Source: Prosthecobacter gellanilyticus (lineage in GTDB: Bacteria > Verrucomicrobiota > Verrucomicrobiia > Verrucomicrobiales > Verrucomicrobiaceae). Taken from it: a stretch of DNA of 64,000 nt. The notes below the pieces were generated by a model that was given only the letters and a program-made list of their open reading frames with translations, had not been told where the DNA came from and did no database searches. Of this stretch, positions 43,301 through 50,431 are shown one piece after another (position 1 is the first letter of the stretch; every line of letters starts with the position of its first letter). Position numbers and translations under genes: made by a program. The stretch spans positions 208,242 through 272,241 of the forward strand of contig NZ_BKAG01000003.1 in assembly GCF_007992435.1 (NCBI RefSeq), given 5' to 3'.

Positions 43301-44832
43301 ACACCTGCGAGGCCACACCACCGGGAGGTGGTTTTGGAGTCACCGCAGGTGAGTTTGACGTCCGTGTCTTCAATGCGATGCCGCAGGTGACGAAGAACCA
43401 GGATCTGCCGACTCCGGGAGCCATCGGCAGCTTCTATTTCCATCAGATCAAGTTGGATGGCGGGCTGAATGAGTCGCCTGCGAGTTACTCGGTGAAGAAC
43501 CTGCCCACCGGCCTCTCGCTGAACACCAAGACGGGTGCCATCACCGGTATGCCGACGGTGGCCAAGACCTTCAAGGTCACTGTCACGGCCACCAATCTCA
43601 GGGGCAGCACCAGCAGCACGGAGCAGAATGTGGTCATCAATCCGCTGCCGGCGGGTGTCGCGGGGAGTTTTGTCGGTTCGGTGGCTCGAGAGCCCACGCT
43701 GAATGCGAATCTCGGCGGCCGCGTGGATTTCACCATCACCTCCGCAGGGGCCATCACCGGCTCCATGACAATGGGCACGCTGAAGCATCCCTTCAAAGGC
43801 AACATTCAAATCGACACCGTGCTGCCGATCGATGCGCCAAGCGCCTTCATCAACATTTCGCGAACGGGCAAGCCGCCGCTTTTCCTTTCGCTGGAGCTGG
43901 ATGCGCCTAACAACAAGTTAGCGGCAAGCACGGAGGTGAATGACGGCATCGGAGGAAACTCGGCCAGCATCGAAGGCTGGAGGAATGTGTGGACGGCGAC
44001 GAATCTCGCCACGGCCGCGCCGAAGCTCTACACCTATGCTTTGAAGCCACCGGCGGGCATGCCGGATGTGCCCCGCGGAGATGGCTACGGCTCTTTCACG
44101 CTCGGGAAGGATGGAAAGCTCACCGCGGCTGGCAAGCTGGCGGATGGCGAGGGGCATACCTGCGCGGCTTTTGCCGGGCCGCAGGGGCAGATCCTGATTT
44201 TCCAGACCTTTGCGACGACCAAGGGCAGCGTGCTGGGTGCGCTGGACGTCGATCATGATGATGACGGTGTGATGGAGGACAATGCTCTCGCGGGCACGCT
44301 CTCCTGGCTGCGTCCGGTGAATGCGAAGTCGCGGGTCTATGCGGGCGGCTTTGGGCCGATCAACATCACGGCGGTGGGCGCGCGGCATGTGGCCCCGGTG
44401 GCGCCTGCGCTGATCCTGGGCATGACGGTGGGTGTGGACAAGGCCAGGATCAACTTTGCTGATGGCGGTCTGGCAGGTGCGGTGATCCAGCCGAATGTGG
44501 CTGAGTTTGATATTCTGGCGGGCAACAAGGTGTCGTTTGTCGGCGCGGTGAATCCGGGCACGGTGAAGCTGACTTTGAGTGCGGCCACGGGTGTCTTCTC
44601 CGGCAGCCTCCTGCTGGAAGACAATGAGCTGCGCGGTGGCATCTTTCTGGGCAAGAAGCTCAAGCGCACGGCGACCTTCAACGGCATCCTGACAAACGAT
44701 GGCACGGCCCAGGTCGGTCTGGGGCATTTCCTGCTGGAGGAGATGCCGAAGGACGGTCTGCCACCTATTGGCACCACGCCAGCGACCAGTGCTAAGCTGT
44801 CTGGCTCGGTGCTACTGGAGAGGAAGCCGTGA
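40399..44832 (+). CDS. Multidomain secreted protein: CAP domain, choice-of-anchor D and Ig-like repeats
   Basis: The 1477-residue protein has a signal peptide (MKPVLFSLLFVTPALSQ), a Pro-rich linker (eight prolines near residue 45), and a CAP/SCP domain at about 70-235 (EEQYYLELINRARANPTA, HTQWQFDNA, GHIG, VGESV). An SdrD-B-like segment follows (YYDLNANSIFDPGEGIGG). Two choice-of-anchor D units lie at about 585-820 (TIRNDGTEDLTGLAL, KIRNDGTENLSLGGF), then an Ig-like domain (YQWKKNNVNIKN) and a putative-Ig unit (LPTGLSLNTKTGAITGMP). The C-terminal 400 residues are unassigned. CAP proteins vary from lipid binding to proteolysis; here it is likely an adhesin or matrix protein. Confidence 0.85.
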   Translation: MKPVLFSLLFVTPALSQSIQGIEHAPPKPPAIEYTSSPAAPPPPPPPPDGPDFTVQTTQYSIGNPTDEEQYYLELINRARANPTAEGILMATTTHPNVVSAIAQFGVDLNMMKAEFAALPVRQPLAMNEKLTNAARGHTQWQFDNATQGHIGAGGSNPSQRADAAGYSGGVGESVFSFAKDVFHGHAGFQIDWGPGGTGGMQAGRGHRMNNHGNFREVGIGVILGSNTVGADTVGPQLVTQNFGTPSTDNQAFVTGVAYYDLNANSIFDPGEGIGGLTVNVNGATFHAVTTATGGYAVPVPTTNATRAVTFTGLNANGGSDAVITGGANVKVDFKPMYTPPALSGPDVASTAAATNYTFNTIVGATGYKGRSVVNANAANDGADNTTRVTAATTGTYLVTSTSIKDAGTGCYRFAHPTFVDQTVTYNSGFHVKAGASVSFRSRLGWSGPQQSARVEVSTNGGKSWTAVYSQAGTDTSGEAGFNSRNASLAAFAGKDVLLRFNYSVSSGGFPQTDPGVGWYVDTISFTNMVDLTGATITTAFAGTNFAFTAPAVGNFLLSVSPIISGKDFGFGEVKAITASAAPPVLAEISVEQPAATPLTDSGSTVAFGSKPLNDDEVKTFTIRNDGTEDLTGLALTVDGAHPGDFVAANLGATTLAPGNQTTFTVTFTAANLGARTAALHIASNDANENPFDVVLTGTAVVPPNLSEITVEQVGGAALTSGGTVNFGTRLLNDDNALTFKIRNDGTENLSLGGFATTGAQFNEFFPSGTGLVNVLLPGEEVNFTISFSAANIGVRTAKVQFANGDTDESSFEINVTATVTTIETQPSSIVAIEGQGATLSVGASHPTLTPLYQWKKNNVNIKNATASTLSFPVVKAADAGSYTVVVSIGGQSVTSAAVTLATVKQTFQTLVLAQGTKLKVTVTVTGTANLAWTKTLSAPVITIPLVGQTARTLDLGTLDAATSSGVYTCEATPPGGGFGVTAGEFDVRVFNAMPQVTKNQDLPTPGAIGSFYFHQIKLDGGLNESPASYSVKNLPTGLSLNTKTGAITGMPTVAKTFKVTVTATNLRGSTSSTEQNVVINPLPAGVAGSFVGSVAREPTLNANLGGRVDFTITSAGAITGSMTMGTLKHPFKGNIQIDTVLPIDAPSAFINISRTGKPPLFLSLELDAPNNKLAASTEVNDGIGGNSASIEGWRNVWTATNLATAAPKLYTYALKPPAGMPDVPRGDGYGSFTLGKDGKLTAAGKLADGEGHTCAAFAGPQGQILIFQTFATTKGSVLGALDVDHDDDGVMEDNALAGTLSWLRPVNAKSRVYAGGFGPINITAVGARHVAPVAPALILGMTVGVDKARINFADGGLAGAVIQPNVAEFDILAGNKVSFVGAVNPGTVKLTLSAATGVFSGSLLLEDNELRGGIFLGKKLKRTATFNGILTNDGTAQVGLGHFLLEEMPKDGLPPIGTTPATSAKLSGSVLLERKP

Positions 44833-45065
44833 GGGGCGGGGTTTTGTGAGATGTCTGTCTCGCCCTTTCAGGGCTCGAGATCGAAGGTGGAAGGGCGACT
44901 TGCTACCAGGGCTGCTCGGGCTTCGCCCGTTTGCCCTTCGCTTTGCTGTCTCGCCCCTTTGGGGCTGGGGGAGGGGAGACTCTTCTGATACGCCAGGTCC
45001 CTTTGATGTGAGGGTTGTCGGTGTTCTGGATGAGAAAAGGCACAGCGCGGTGCGTTCTTTGCTTT
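44833..45065. repeat. Intergenic hairpin cluster
   Basis: Between the CAP protein and the TPR-metalloprotease gene are GCCCT-TTC-AGGGC (44862-44874), CGGGC-TTC-GCCCG (44917-44929) and GCCCC-TTT-GGGGC (44953-44965), separated by pyrimidine-rich linkers. All have three-base loops. No gene is seen here. Confidence 0.6.
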
Positions 45066-47594
45066 ATGCGCCGTGCTTTGCTTCTGCTCGCTCTCTGTTC
45101 CGCCCTGCATGGTCAGGATCTTGAGCGCATTTATGAGGAGGATAATCTGGAGCCGATGCGCCGCATCCTGGCGGCGGGGCGCTATGAGGATGTGGCGCTG
45201 GTGGGGGAGCGCGCGATCAAGGCGGGGATGAAGTCCGCCGACTGGCGCGTGCTGCGGGTGAAGGCGCTGATGGCACTGGGAAGAGAGACGGAGGCCAGAG
45301 ATGAGGTGCAGCTGGCGGTGAAGACCTTTCCCGGGCATCTGGAGATGCTGATGCTGCAGCATGAAAATGCGCTGCGGCTGGGAAGAAAGGATATCGCGAG
45401 TGAAGCGCTGAAAGCCGTGAATGAGGCGGCGAAGACGAAGGCGGTCAAAGACCGCACGGCAGCAGATTATGTGGCGCTGGGAAAGGCGGCGATCGCGCTG
45501 GGCGCGGATGCGAAGAAGGTGATCCAGCAGTACTTCCAGGTCGCACAGAAGAAGGATGCGAAGTTTGAGCCGGCGTATCTGGCGGAGGGCCAGCTGGCGT
45601 TGGATAAAGATGACTCGGCTCGTGCAGCAGATGTGTTTCGTGCAGGGATCAAGGCCTGCGGTGAGAGCGCGGATCTGCGCTCAGGTCTGGCGCTGGCTTA
45701 TGCGAACGGTGATCGTGAGAAATCGATCGAGAGCCTGAAGCGTGCGCTGGAGCTGAATCCGCATCACACGGGCGCGCTGCTGAATCAGGCGGAGGGTTTG
45801 ATTGGCGCGGAGAAGTTTCTGGATGCGGCAGGTCTTTTGCAGAAGGTGCTGGATGTGCAGGACAACAGTCCGGAGGCGTGGGCGCTGCTGGCGGCGATCG
45901 CGAATCTAAGCGCGTCAGACGTGAAGAAGTATGAATCCACGCGTGCGAATGGTTTGAAGCGCTGGGATAAGAATCCGGCGGTGGATCACACCATCGGGCG
46001 TGTGCTGTCGCGGGCATATCGTTTTGCCGAGGGATCGAAGCATGAGCGGCGGGCGCTGGAGCTTGATCCTGAGTATCTGCCGGCGAAGGTGGCGCTGTGT
46101 CATGATCTTCTAAGGCTCGGTGAAGAGGATGAGGCGTGGAAGCTGGCGGCGCAGATACGAGAGAAGGATGGGTACAACATCCAGGCGCACAATATCGGTC
46201 TGCTGGAGCAGCAGATGCGCGGCTTCACGACGAAGAGCTTCGATGATTTCATCCTGAAAATGCCGAAGCGAGACTGGCCGGTCTATGGTGAGCAGGCGCT
46301 GGCGCTGCTGCGTGAGGCGAAGACGGTGCTGACGGCGAAGTATGGCCTGACCATGAACCGGCCGGTGATGGTGGAGTTCTTTGGCGAGCAGCAGGACTTC
46401 GCCATCCGCACCTTCGGCAGCCTCGGTGGACAAGGTTTGTTAGGTGTGTGCTTCGGCACAGTGATCACGGTGAACAGCCCGGGTGGTCTCGGTCATGGGC
46501 GGAACAACTGGCAGAGCACGCTCTGGCATGAGTTCTGCCATGTGGTGACGCTCAGCCTCACGCAGAACAAGATGCCGCGCTGGTTGAGCGAGGGCATCAG
46601 CGTGCATGAGGAGAGCCAGCGGAATCCAATCTGGGGCATGCCGATGGACGCGACCTTCCGCCGAATGATTTTGGAAGATGATGACTCGACGCCGATCAGC
46701 CAGCTCAGCAGTGCTTTCCTCAATGCGGAGAGTGATGATCATCTGATGTTCGCCTACTTCCAGTCCAGCCAGGTGGTGGGGTATCTGCTGGAGCGTTTTG
46801 GTCCGGAGAAGTTCCAGGGCATCCTGCGGGATCTCGCGGCCGGGAAGCGCATCAATGATGCGATCGCGGCGAACACGGAGCCGATGGACAAGCTGGAGAA
46901 GGACTTTGAGAAGCATCTCGAGGCGAAGGCCAAAGCTTTTGGTGAGAAGGCGGACTGGAAGAAGCCCGAGGCGGACAAGGTGAACCCGCTGGATTCTGAT
47001 TCACTGGCTGAATACACCAAGAAGCACCCGGACAGCCTGTGGGTCATTCGCCAGCAAGGCGGCGCGCTGATGGAGAAAGATCAGTGGGCGGAAGTGCTGG
47101 TGCTGGCCGACCGGATGATCTCCCTGGTGCCGGAGGATTTCAGCGACAGCGGTGGTTATCAGCTCAAGGCCACCGCCCTGCGTGAGCTGAAGCGTGATGA
47201 TGAAGAGATCGTGGTGCTGCGGCAGATCGCCGAGCATGAGACGAGCGCGATGGCGATTTTCCTGCGGCTCATGGAGCTGGACCAGAAGAAGCAGGACTTC
47301 CCGCAGGTGCAGGCAAACGCGGCGCGTGCGCTGGCGCTGAATCCGTTTTTGCGCACAGCGCAGCAGGCCTTTGCGGAATCAAGCGAGGCGCTGGGGCAGA
47401 AGCCGGAGGCGATCGCGGCGTATCAGCGCGTGCTGGTGCTGGACCCGGGTGGGTCGGCGATGACACACTTCCGGTTAGCGCAGCTTTTGAGGGAGACGGA
47501 TGCAGGCGCGGCGAAGAAGCATTTGCTGGATTGCCTGGCGCTGGCGCCGCGGTTTCGCGAGGGGCTGGCGATGCTTAGGGAGTGGGCTCCCTAA
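45066..47594 (+). CDS. Secreted TPR protein with gluzincin-type metalloprotease domain
   Basis: From the ATG at 45066 the protein has 842 residues. A signal peptide (MRRALLLLALCSALHG) is followed by TPR units, for example LAYANGDREKSIESLKRALELNP, ALLNQAEGLIGAEKFLDAAGLL and HERRALELDPEYLPAKVAL. A zinc peptidase module at about 430-620 carries HEFCH (HExxH) and, downstream, the Glu of RWLSEGISVHEE, as in MA-clan peptidases with the peptidase_MA-like domain. More TPRs follow to the C-terminus. It would act in the periplasm or outside; the substrate is unknown. The stop codon is also the first base of an inverted-repeat element. Confidence 0.85.
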   Translation: MRRALLLLALCSALHGQDLERIYEEDNLEPMRRILAAGRYEDVALVGERAIKAGMKSADWRVLRVKALMALGRETEARDEVQLAVKTFPGHLEMLMLQHENALRLGRKDIASEALKAVNEAAKTKAVKDRTAADYVALGKAAIALGADAKKVIQQYFQVAQKKDAKFEPAYLAEGQLALDKDDSARAADVFRAGIKACGESADLRSGLALAYANGDREKSIESLKRALELNPHHTGALLNQAEGLIGAEKFLDAAGLLQKVLDVQDNSPEAWALLAAIANLSASDVKKYESTRANGLKRWDKNPAVDHTIGRVLSRAYRFAEGSKHERRALELDPEYLPAKVALCHDLLRLGEEDEAWKLAAQIREKDGYNIQAHNIGLLEQQMRGFTTKSFDDFILKMPKRDWPVYGEQALALLREAKTVLTAKYGLTMNRPVMVEFFGEQQDFAIRTFGSLGGQGLLGVCFGTVITVNSPGGLGHGRNNWQSTLWHEFCHVVTLSLTQNKMPRWLSEGISVHEESQRNPIWGMPMDATFRRMILEDDDSTPISQLSSAFLNAESDDHLMFAYFQSSQVVGYLLERFGPEKFQGILRDLAAGKRINDAIAANTEPMDKLEKDFEKHLEAKAKAFGEKADWKKPEADKVNPLDSDSLAEYTKKHPDSLWVIRQQGGALMEKDQWAEVLVLADRMISLVPEDFSDSGGYQLKATALRELKRDDEEIVVLRQIAEHETSAMAIFLRLMELDQKKQDFPQVQANAARALALNPFLRTAQQAFAESSEALGQKPEAIAAYQRVLVLDPGGSAMTHFRLAQLLRETDAGAAKKHLLDCLALAPRFREGLAMLREWAP

Positions 47595-47844
47595 AGTAGC
47601 CATCATACTCCGTGTGATGATCTGACGACCCGGCCAACTCCGCCGCCCTCGAGCCTCCCCTCCAGGACATTCGTGCGAAAGCGCATGGCCTCACACCACT
47701 ATCTCCGCCGAGAAGCCCCCTTCCCACACCAAGCCTCAGCCAAACCGAGAAAGCTCCGCTGATTCGAGCAGACCTTTTGAATTCGATGACGGGGGCGTGC
47801 TTGAATCGTCCACAGCTCATCACACGGAGTGTGATGGCTACTTT
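47593..47844. mobile_element. MITE-like element with 28-base terminal inverted repeats
   Basis: The arms 47593-47620 and 47817-47844 are complementary at 27 of 28 positions (beginning AAAGTAGCCATCA). The 196 bases between have no coding potential that I can see. No matching target-site duplication was found by eye. It separates the convergent TPR-protease and PQQ genes and its first base is in the TPR stop codon. Confidence 0.5.
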
Positions 47845-47877
47845 GCTGGCGCGCTGATCGGAGGCGTTGGAGCCTTC

Positions 47878-49053
47878 TTATTTTAGCTTCCAGAGAGTTT
47901 TGTCACTGCGGAGGTAGACGGCGCCATCGCTGATGGCGGGGGTGCAGAGGACGGTCTCTTTGAGAGGGAGGGTGTGGACGACTTCGCCTTCCTTGGCGGT
48001 GGTGTCGACGACCTGGAAGTCACCGCGCTCGCTGGCGATGTAGATGTATTTGCCAGCGGCGACGGGGGAGCCACTGAAGGGGCCTTTGAGGCGGAGCTTC
48101 CAGGCTTCGTCACCATTGGTCAGGCTGGCTTTGAGCAGCACACCGGCCCCGTTGAGCACGTAAAGCGAGTCACCAAGCACCAGCGGGCTGCCGGTGCCGG
48201 GTTTCAGGCCTTCGGCGCGCCAGATCTGGGAGACGGAGCCTTTCTCGGGGGTGAGAGCGGTGACGCCATTGGAAGGCACATAGATGGCGTTCTGGGTGAC
48301 GGCGGCGCTGGGGATGGTGGCGGCACCATCGGTGTAATCCCATTCGATCTCGCCGGTGCGGGGATTCAAGCCAGTGAGGCCTTTGCTGGACTGTAGGGCC
48401 ACGACTTCCTTGAAGACGACGGCGCTGGTCCAGTTGGCGGCTTTCGGGCGCTCTTTTTTCCAGCGGTTCTTGCCGGTGGCGACATCGATGCCGAAGGCGA
48501 GGGATTCGCTGTCATTCTCCGCCTGCACGACGAGCGTGTCTCCCACCACGACAGGGGAGGAGGACATGCCGAGGCTGTTGCTGGCATTGGCGTAATCAAA
48601 AGTGAGACCACGGAGCCAGAGCAGGTTGCCTTCGAGGTCGAAGGCGAAAAGATCGTTCGAGGAATAGAGTGCGAAGACGCGCTCGCCATCACTGCAGGGC
48701 GTGGGTGCGGCGACGCTGGTCTTGTTGTGCGCCATGGTGCGGCCGGTGGCTTTCATCACACGCTCCCAGAGCTTTTTGCCATCCTTGGCGCTGAAGCAGG
48801 AGACGTGCAGTGAGGCCTGGTCGGGTCCGCTGGCGCAGGTGACGAAGACTTTGTCACCGACGATGATGGGGCTGCTGAGGCCACGGCCTGGAAGATCGAC
48901 CTTCCAGGCGATGTCGAGCTTCGGACCTGGGGCATTTGCCTCCGTGGAAACGGCGGAGGCATTTGGGCCGCGGAACTGCGGCCAGCCTGCGGCGAGGGCC
49001 AATGACGAATGCAGAATGACGAATGACGAAAGGAGGGCGAACGAGAGCTTCAT
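47878..49053 (-). CDS. PQQ-binding-like beta-propeller repeat protein
   Basis: The 391-residue protein has a signal peptide and then WPQFRGPNASAVS, the hallmark start of this secreted quinoprotein-like family. Propeller blades of the form SPIIVGDKVFVTC, SPVVVGDTLVVQA, SPLVLGDSLYVLN and SPVAAGKYIYIAS each pair with GKKLWERV- or GKNRWKKE-like Trp motifs, giving about seven blades. Such proteins are common in Planctomycetes and Verrucomicrobia and probably act as scaffolds or dehydrogenase-like proteins. It starts 22 bases after the HEAT-domain gene. Part of its signal peptide is encoded by a dispersed repeat. Confidence 0.9.
   Translation of the reverse strand: MKLSFALLSSFVILHSSLALAAGWPQFRGPNASAVSTEANAPGPKLDIAWKVDLPGRGLSSPIIVGDKVFVTCASGPDQASLHVSCFSAKDGKKLWERVMKATGRTMAHNKTSVAAPTPCSDGERVFALYSSNDLFAFDLEGNLLWLRGLTFDYANASNSLGMSSSPVVVGDTLVVQAENDSESLAFGIDVATGKNRWKKERPKAANWTSAVVFKEVVALQSSKGLTGLNPRTGEIEWDYTDGAATIPSAAVTQNAIYVPSNGVTALTPEKGSVSQIWRAEGLKPGTGSPLVLGDSLYVLNGAGVLLKASLTNGDEAWKLRLKGPFSGSPVAAGKYIYIASERGDFQVVDTTAKEGEVVHTLPLKETVLCTPAISDGAVYLRSDKTLWKLK
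49000..49034 (-). repeat. TTCGTCATTC leader repeat, copy 3, inside the signal peptide of the PQQ protein
   Basis: On the minus strand TTCGTCATTCGTCATTC and ATTCGTCATT are codons 7-18 and encode SSFVILHSSLA, in sense orientation. It thus supplies the hydrophobic core of the signal peptide. Confidence 0.65.
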
Positions 49054-49074
49054 GGTTCAAGCGGGATGAATGGA

Positions 49075-50184
49075 TTACTTCTTTGCCACGATGGCGGTGC
49101 CGGTGGCGTCGCAGAGGCGGAGCTGGAACTGCCATTCGACGGTCCATTGCTCGGTCTGCTCGTTCTGGCAGCATTTGACGAGAATCTGGTTTTTGCCCTT
49201 CTTCAGCCTAACAGGAAGTTTGTATTGGTCGAGCTTGGCGCCGCGGTGGTATTCATCACGGGCGAAGAGGAGCTGGCCATTGAGCCAGACCTTCCAGCCG
49301 TTTTTGCAACCCAGGCGGATCTGCGCGTCGCGCTCCTCTGCGGAGTCAAACTCGGTGTAGGCATAGCCGGTGACCTCTTTCAGCATGGTGAAGGGCTTGT
49401 TGAAGTCTATCTGGCCGTATTCGTCTGTGCTGGTGAAGTCGACCCATTTGGCCTCGGCATTCTTGCCGGGGTAGGTGGCGTCGAGCTTGATCTCTTTCTC
49501 CGGCGGGAACTCGGTGTCGTAGCCTTTGCGCTCCACATTGGTGAAGGGGGCGATGAGCTTCCAGCTACGGATGAAGCCGAAGTGCGTGGGAAGATCGACG
49601 GGGCTGCCGAGGTCTTTTAGTTTCTTGGCGAGGTCCTTGATCTGGTCTTCATCGCGCGCGCCTTTCATGGCCTGTTGGTAGGCGGTGAGGGCGGCGTTTT
49701 TTTTGTCCTGAGCCAGGGCTTCATCACCCATGCTGGTGAGCTTGGCCACGGGATGGCGGCGGAGCTCGCTGCTCGGGTCTTCGAGGAGTTGTGGGGTGAT
49801 TTCTTCGGCGAGCTCGGGCTTCGCGCGCTGCAGGACATCAAAGGCGACGACACGAGGCTCGGGGCTGTTCTTGGTGTCCATGAGGAAGGCCTGCACGGCC
49901 TCCACAGGAAGTTTTTTGGCTTCGATGGCCTGGTCCGCGATGACACCGACGGCGGCGCGCAGCCAGTTTTCGGCGAGCGGATTGGCACCGTTCATGGCGG
50001 CGAGGATCTCTGGCAGTGCGGCAGGATCGGCCTTGGTGATCTGCTGCCAGGCGGCGGTGGCTTTTTCATTGCCGGCGCCTTCCTTGTCCACGGCGCGGAT
50101 GTCCGCGAGCGGTTCCTTGAGGCTGGCGGCGTGGAGAGATGAAGCCAGAACGAGGCCGAGCAGGGTGGTGGCGAGGATTCTCAT
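49075..50184 (-). CDS. Secreted HEAT-domain protein with carbohydrate-binding-like C-terminus
   Basis: The 369-residue protein has a signal peptide (MRILATTLLGLVLASSLHA) and an alpha-helical HEAT-like region at about residues 40-190 (KADPAALPEILAAMNGANPLAENWLR, PRVVAFDVLQRAKPELAEEIT). The C-terminal half is a jelly-roll-like module with KVWLNGQLLFARDEYHRG and LKKGKNQILVKCCQNEQTEQW, a pattern seen in Planctomycete and Verrucomicrobia secreted proteins. Function unknown. It precedes the PQQ propeller gene with a 22-base gap and was presumably transcribed with it. Confidence 0.8.
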   Translation of the reverse strand: MRILATTLLGLVLASSLHAASLKEPLADIRAVDKEGAGNEKATAAWQQITKADPAALPEILAAMNGANPLAENWLRAAVGVIADQAIEAKKLPVEAVQAFLMDTKNSPEPRVVAFDVLQRAKPELAEEITPQLLEDPSSELRRHPVAKLTSMGDEALAQDKKNAALTAYQQAMKGARDEDQIKDLAKKLKDLGSPVDLPTHFGFIRSWKLIAPFTNVERKGYDTEFPPEKEIKLDATYPGKNAEAKWVDFTSTDEYGQIDFNKPFTMLKEVTGYAYTEFDSAEERDAQIRLGCKNGWKVWLNGQLLFARDEYHRGAKLDQYKLPVRLKKGKNQILVKCCQNEQTEQWTVEWQFQLRLCDATGTAIVAKK

Positions 50185-50389
50185 GAGGTTAAATGCTACT
50201 CACAAAGAACGCCGACTGCCAAGGAACAGTTTCGCGATGACTCAGTCTGACGGCGGGATGTCCGTTGATTTCACCACAGAGGACACAGAGGAGCACAGAG
50301 GTCCTGAACGGAAACCTTGGTTTTGAGATGATCGGCGCGTGCATTGTAACAGTCTGTCTTGCGTTGGAGCGCCGGCATTCGTAACCAGA

Positions 50390-50427
50390 CTTAGTTCGTC
50401 ATTCGGAATTCGACATTCGTCATTTCT
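50390..50427 (+). repeat. TTCGTCATTC leader repeat, copy 4, in front of the helicase
   Basis: TTCGTCATTCGGAATTCGAC followed by ATTCGTCATT lies in sense orientation and ends about seven bases before the GTG start at 50432. Confidence 0.65.
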
Positions 50428-50431
50428 CCCC

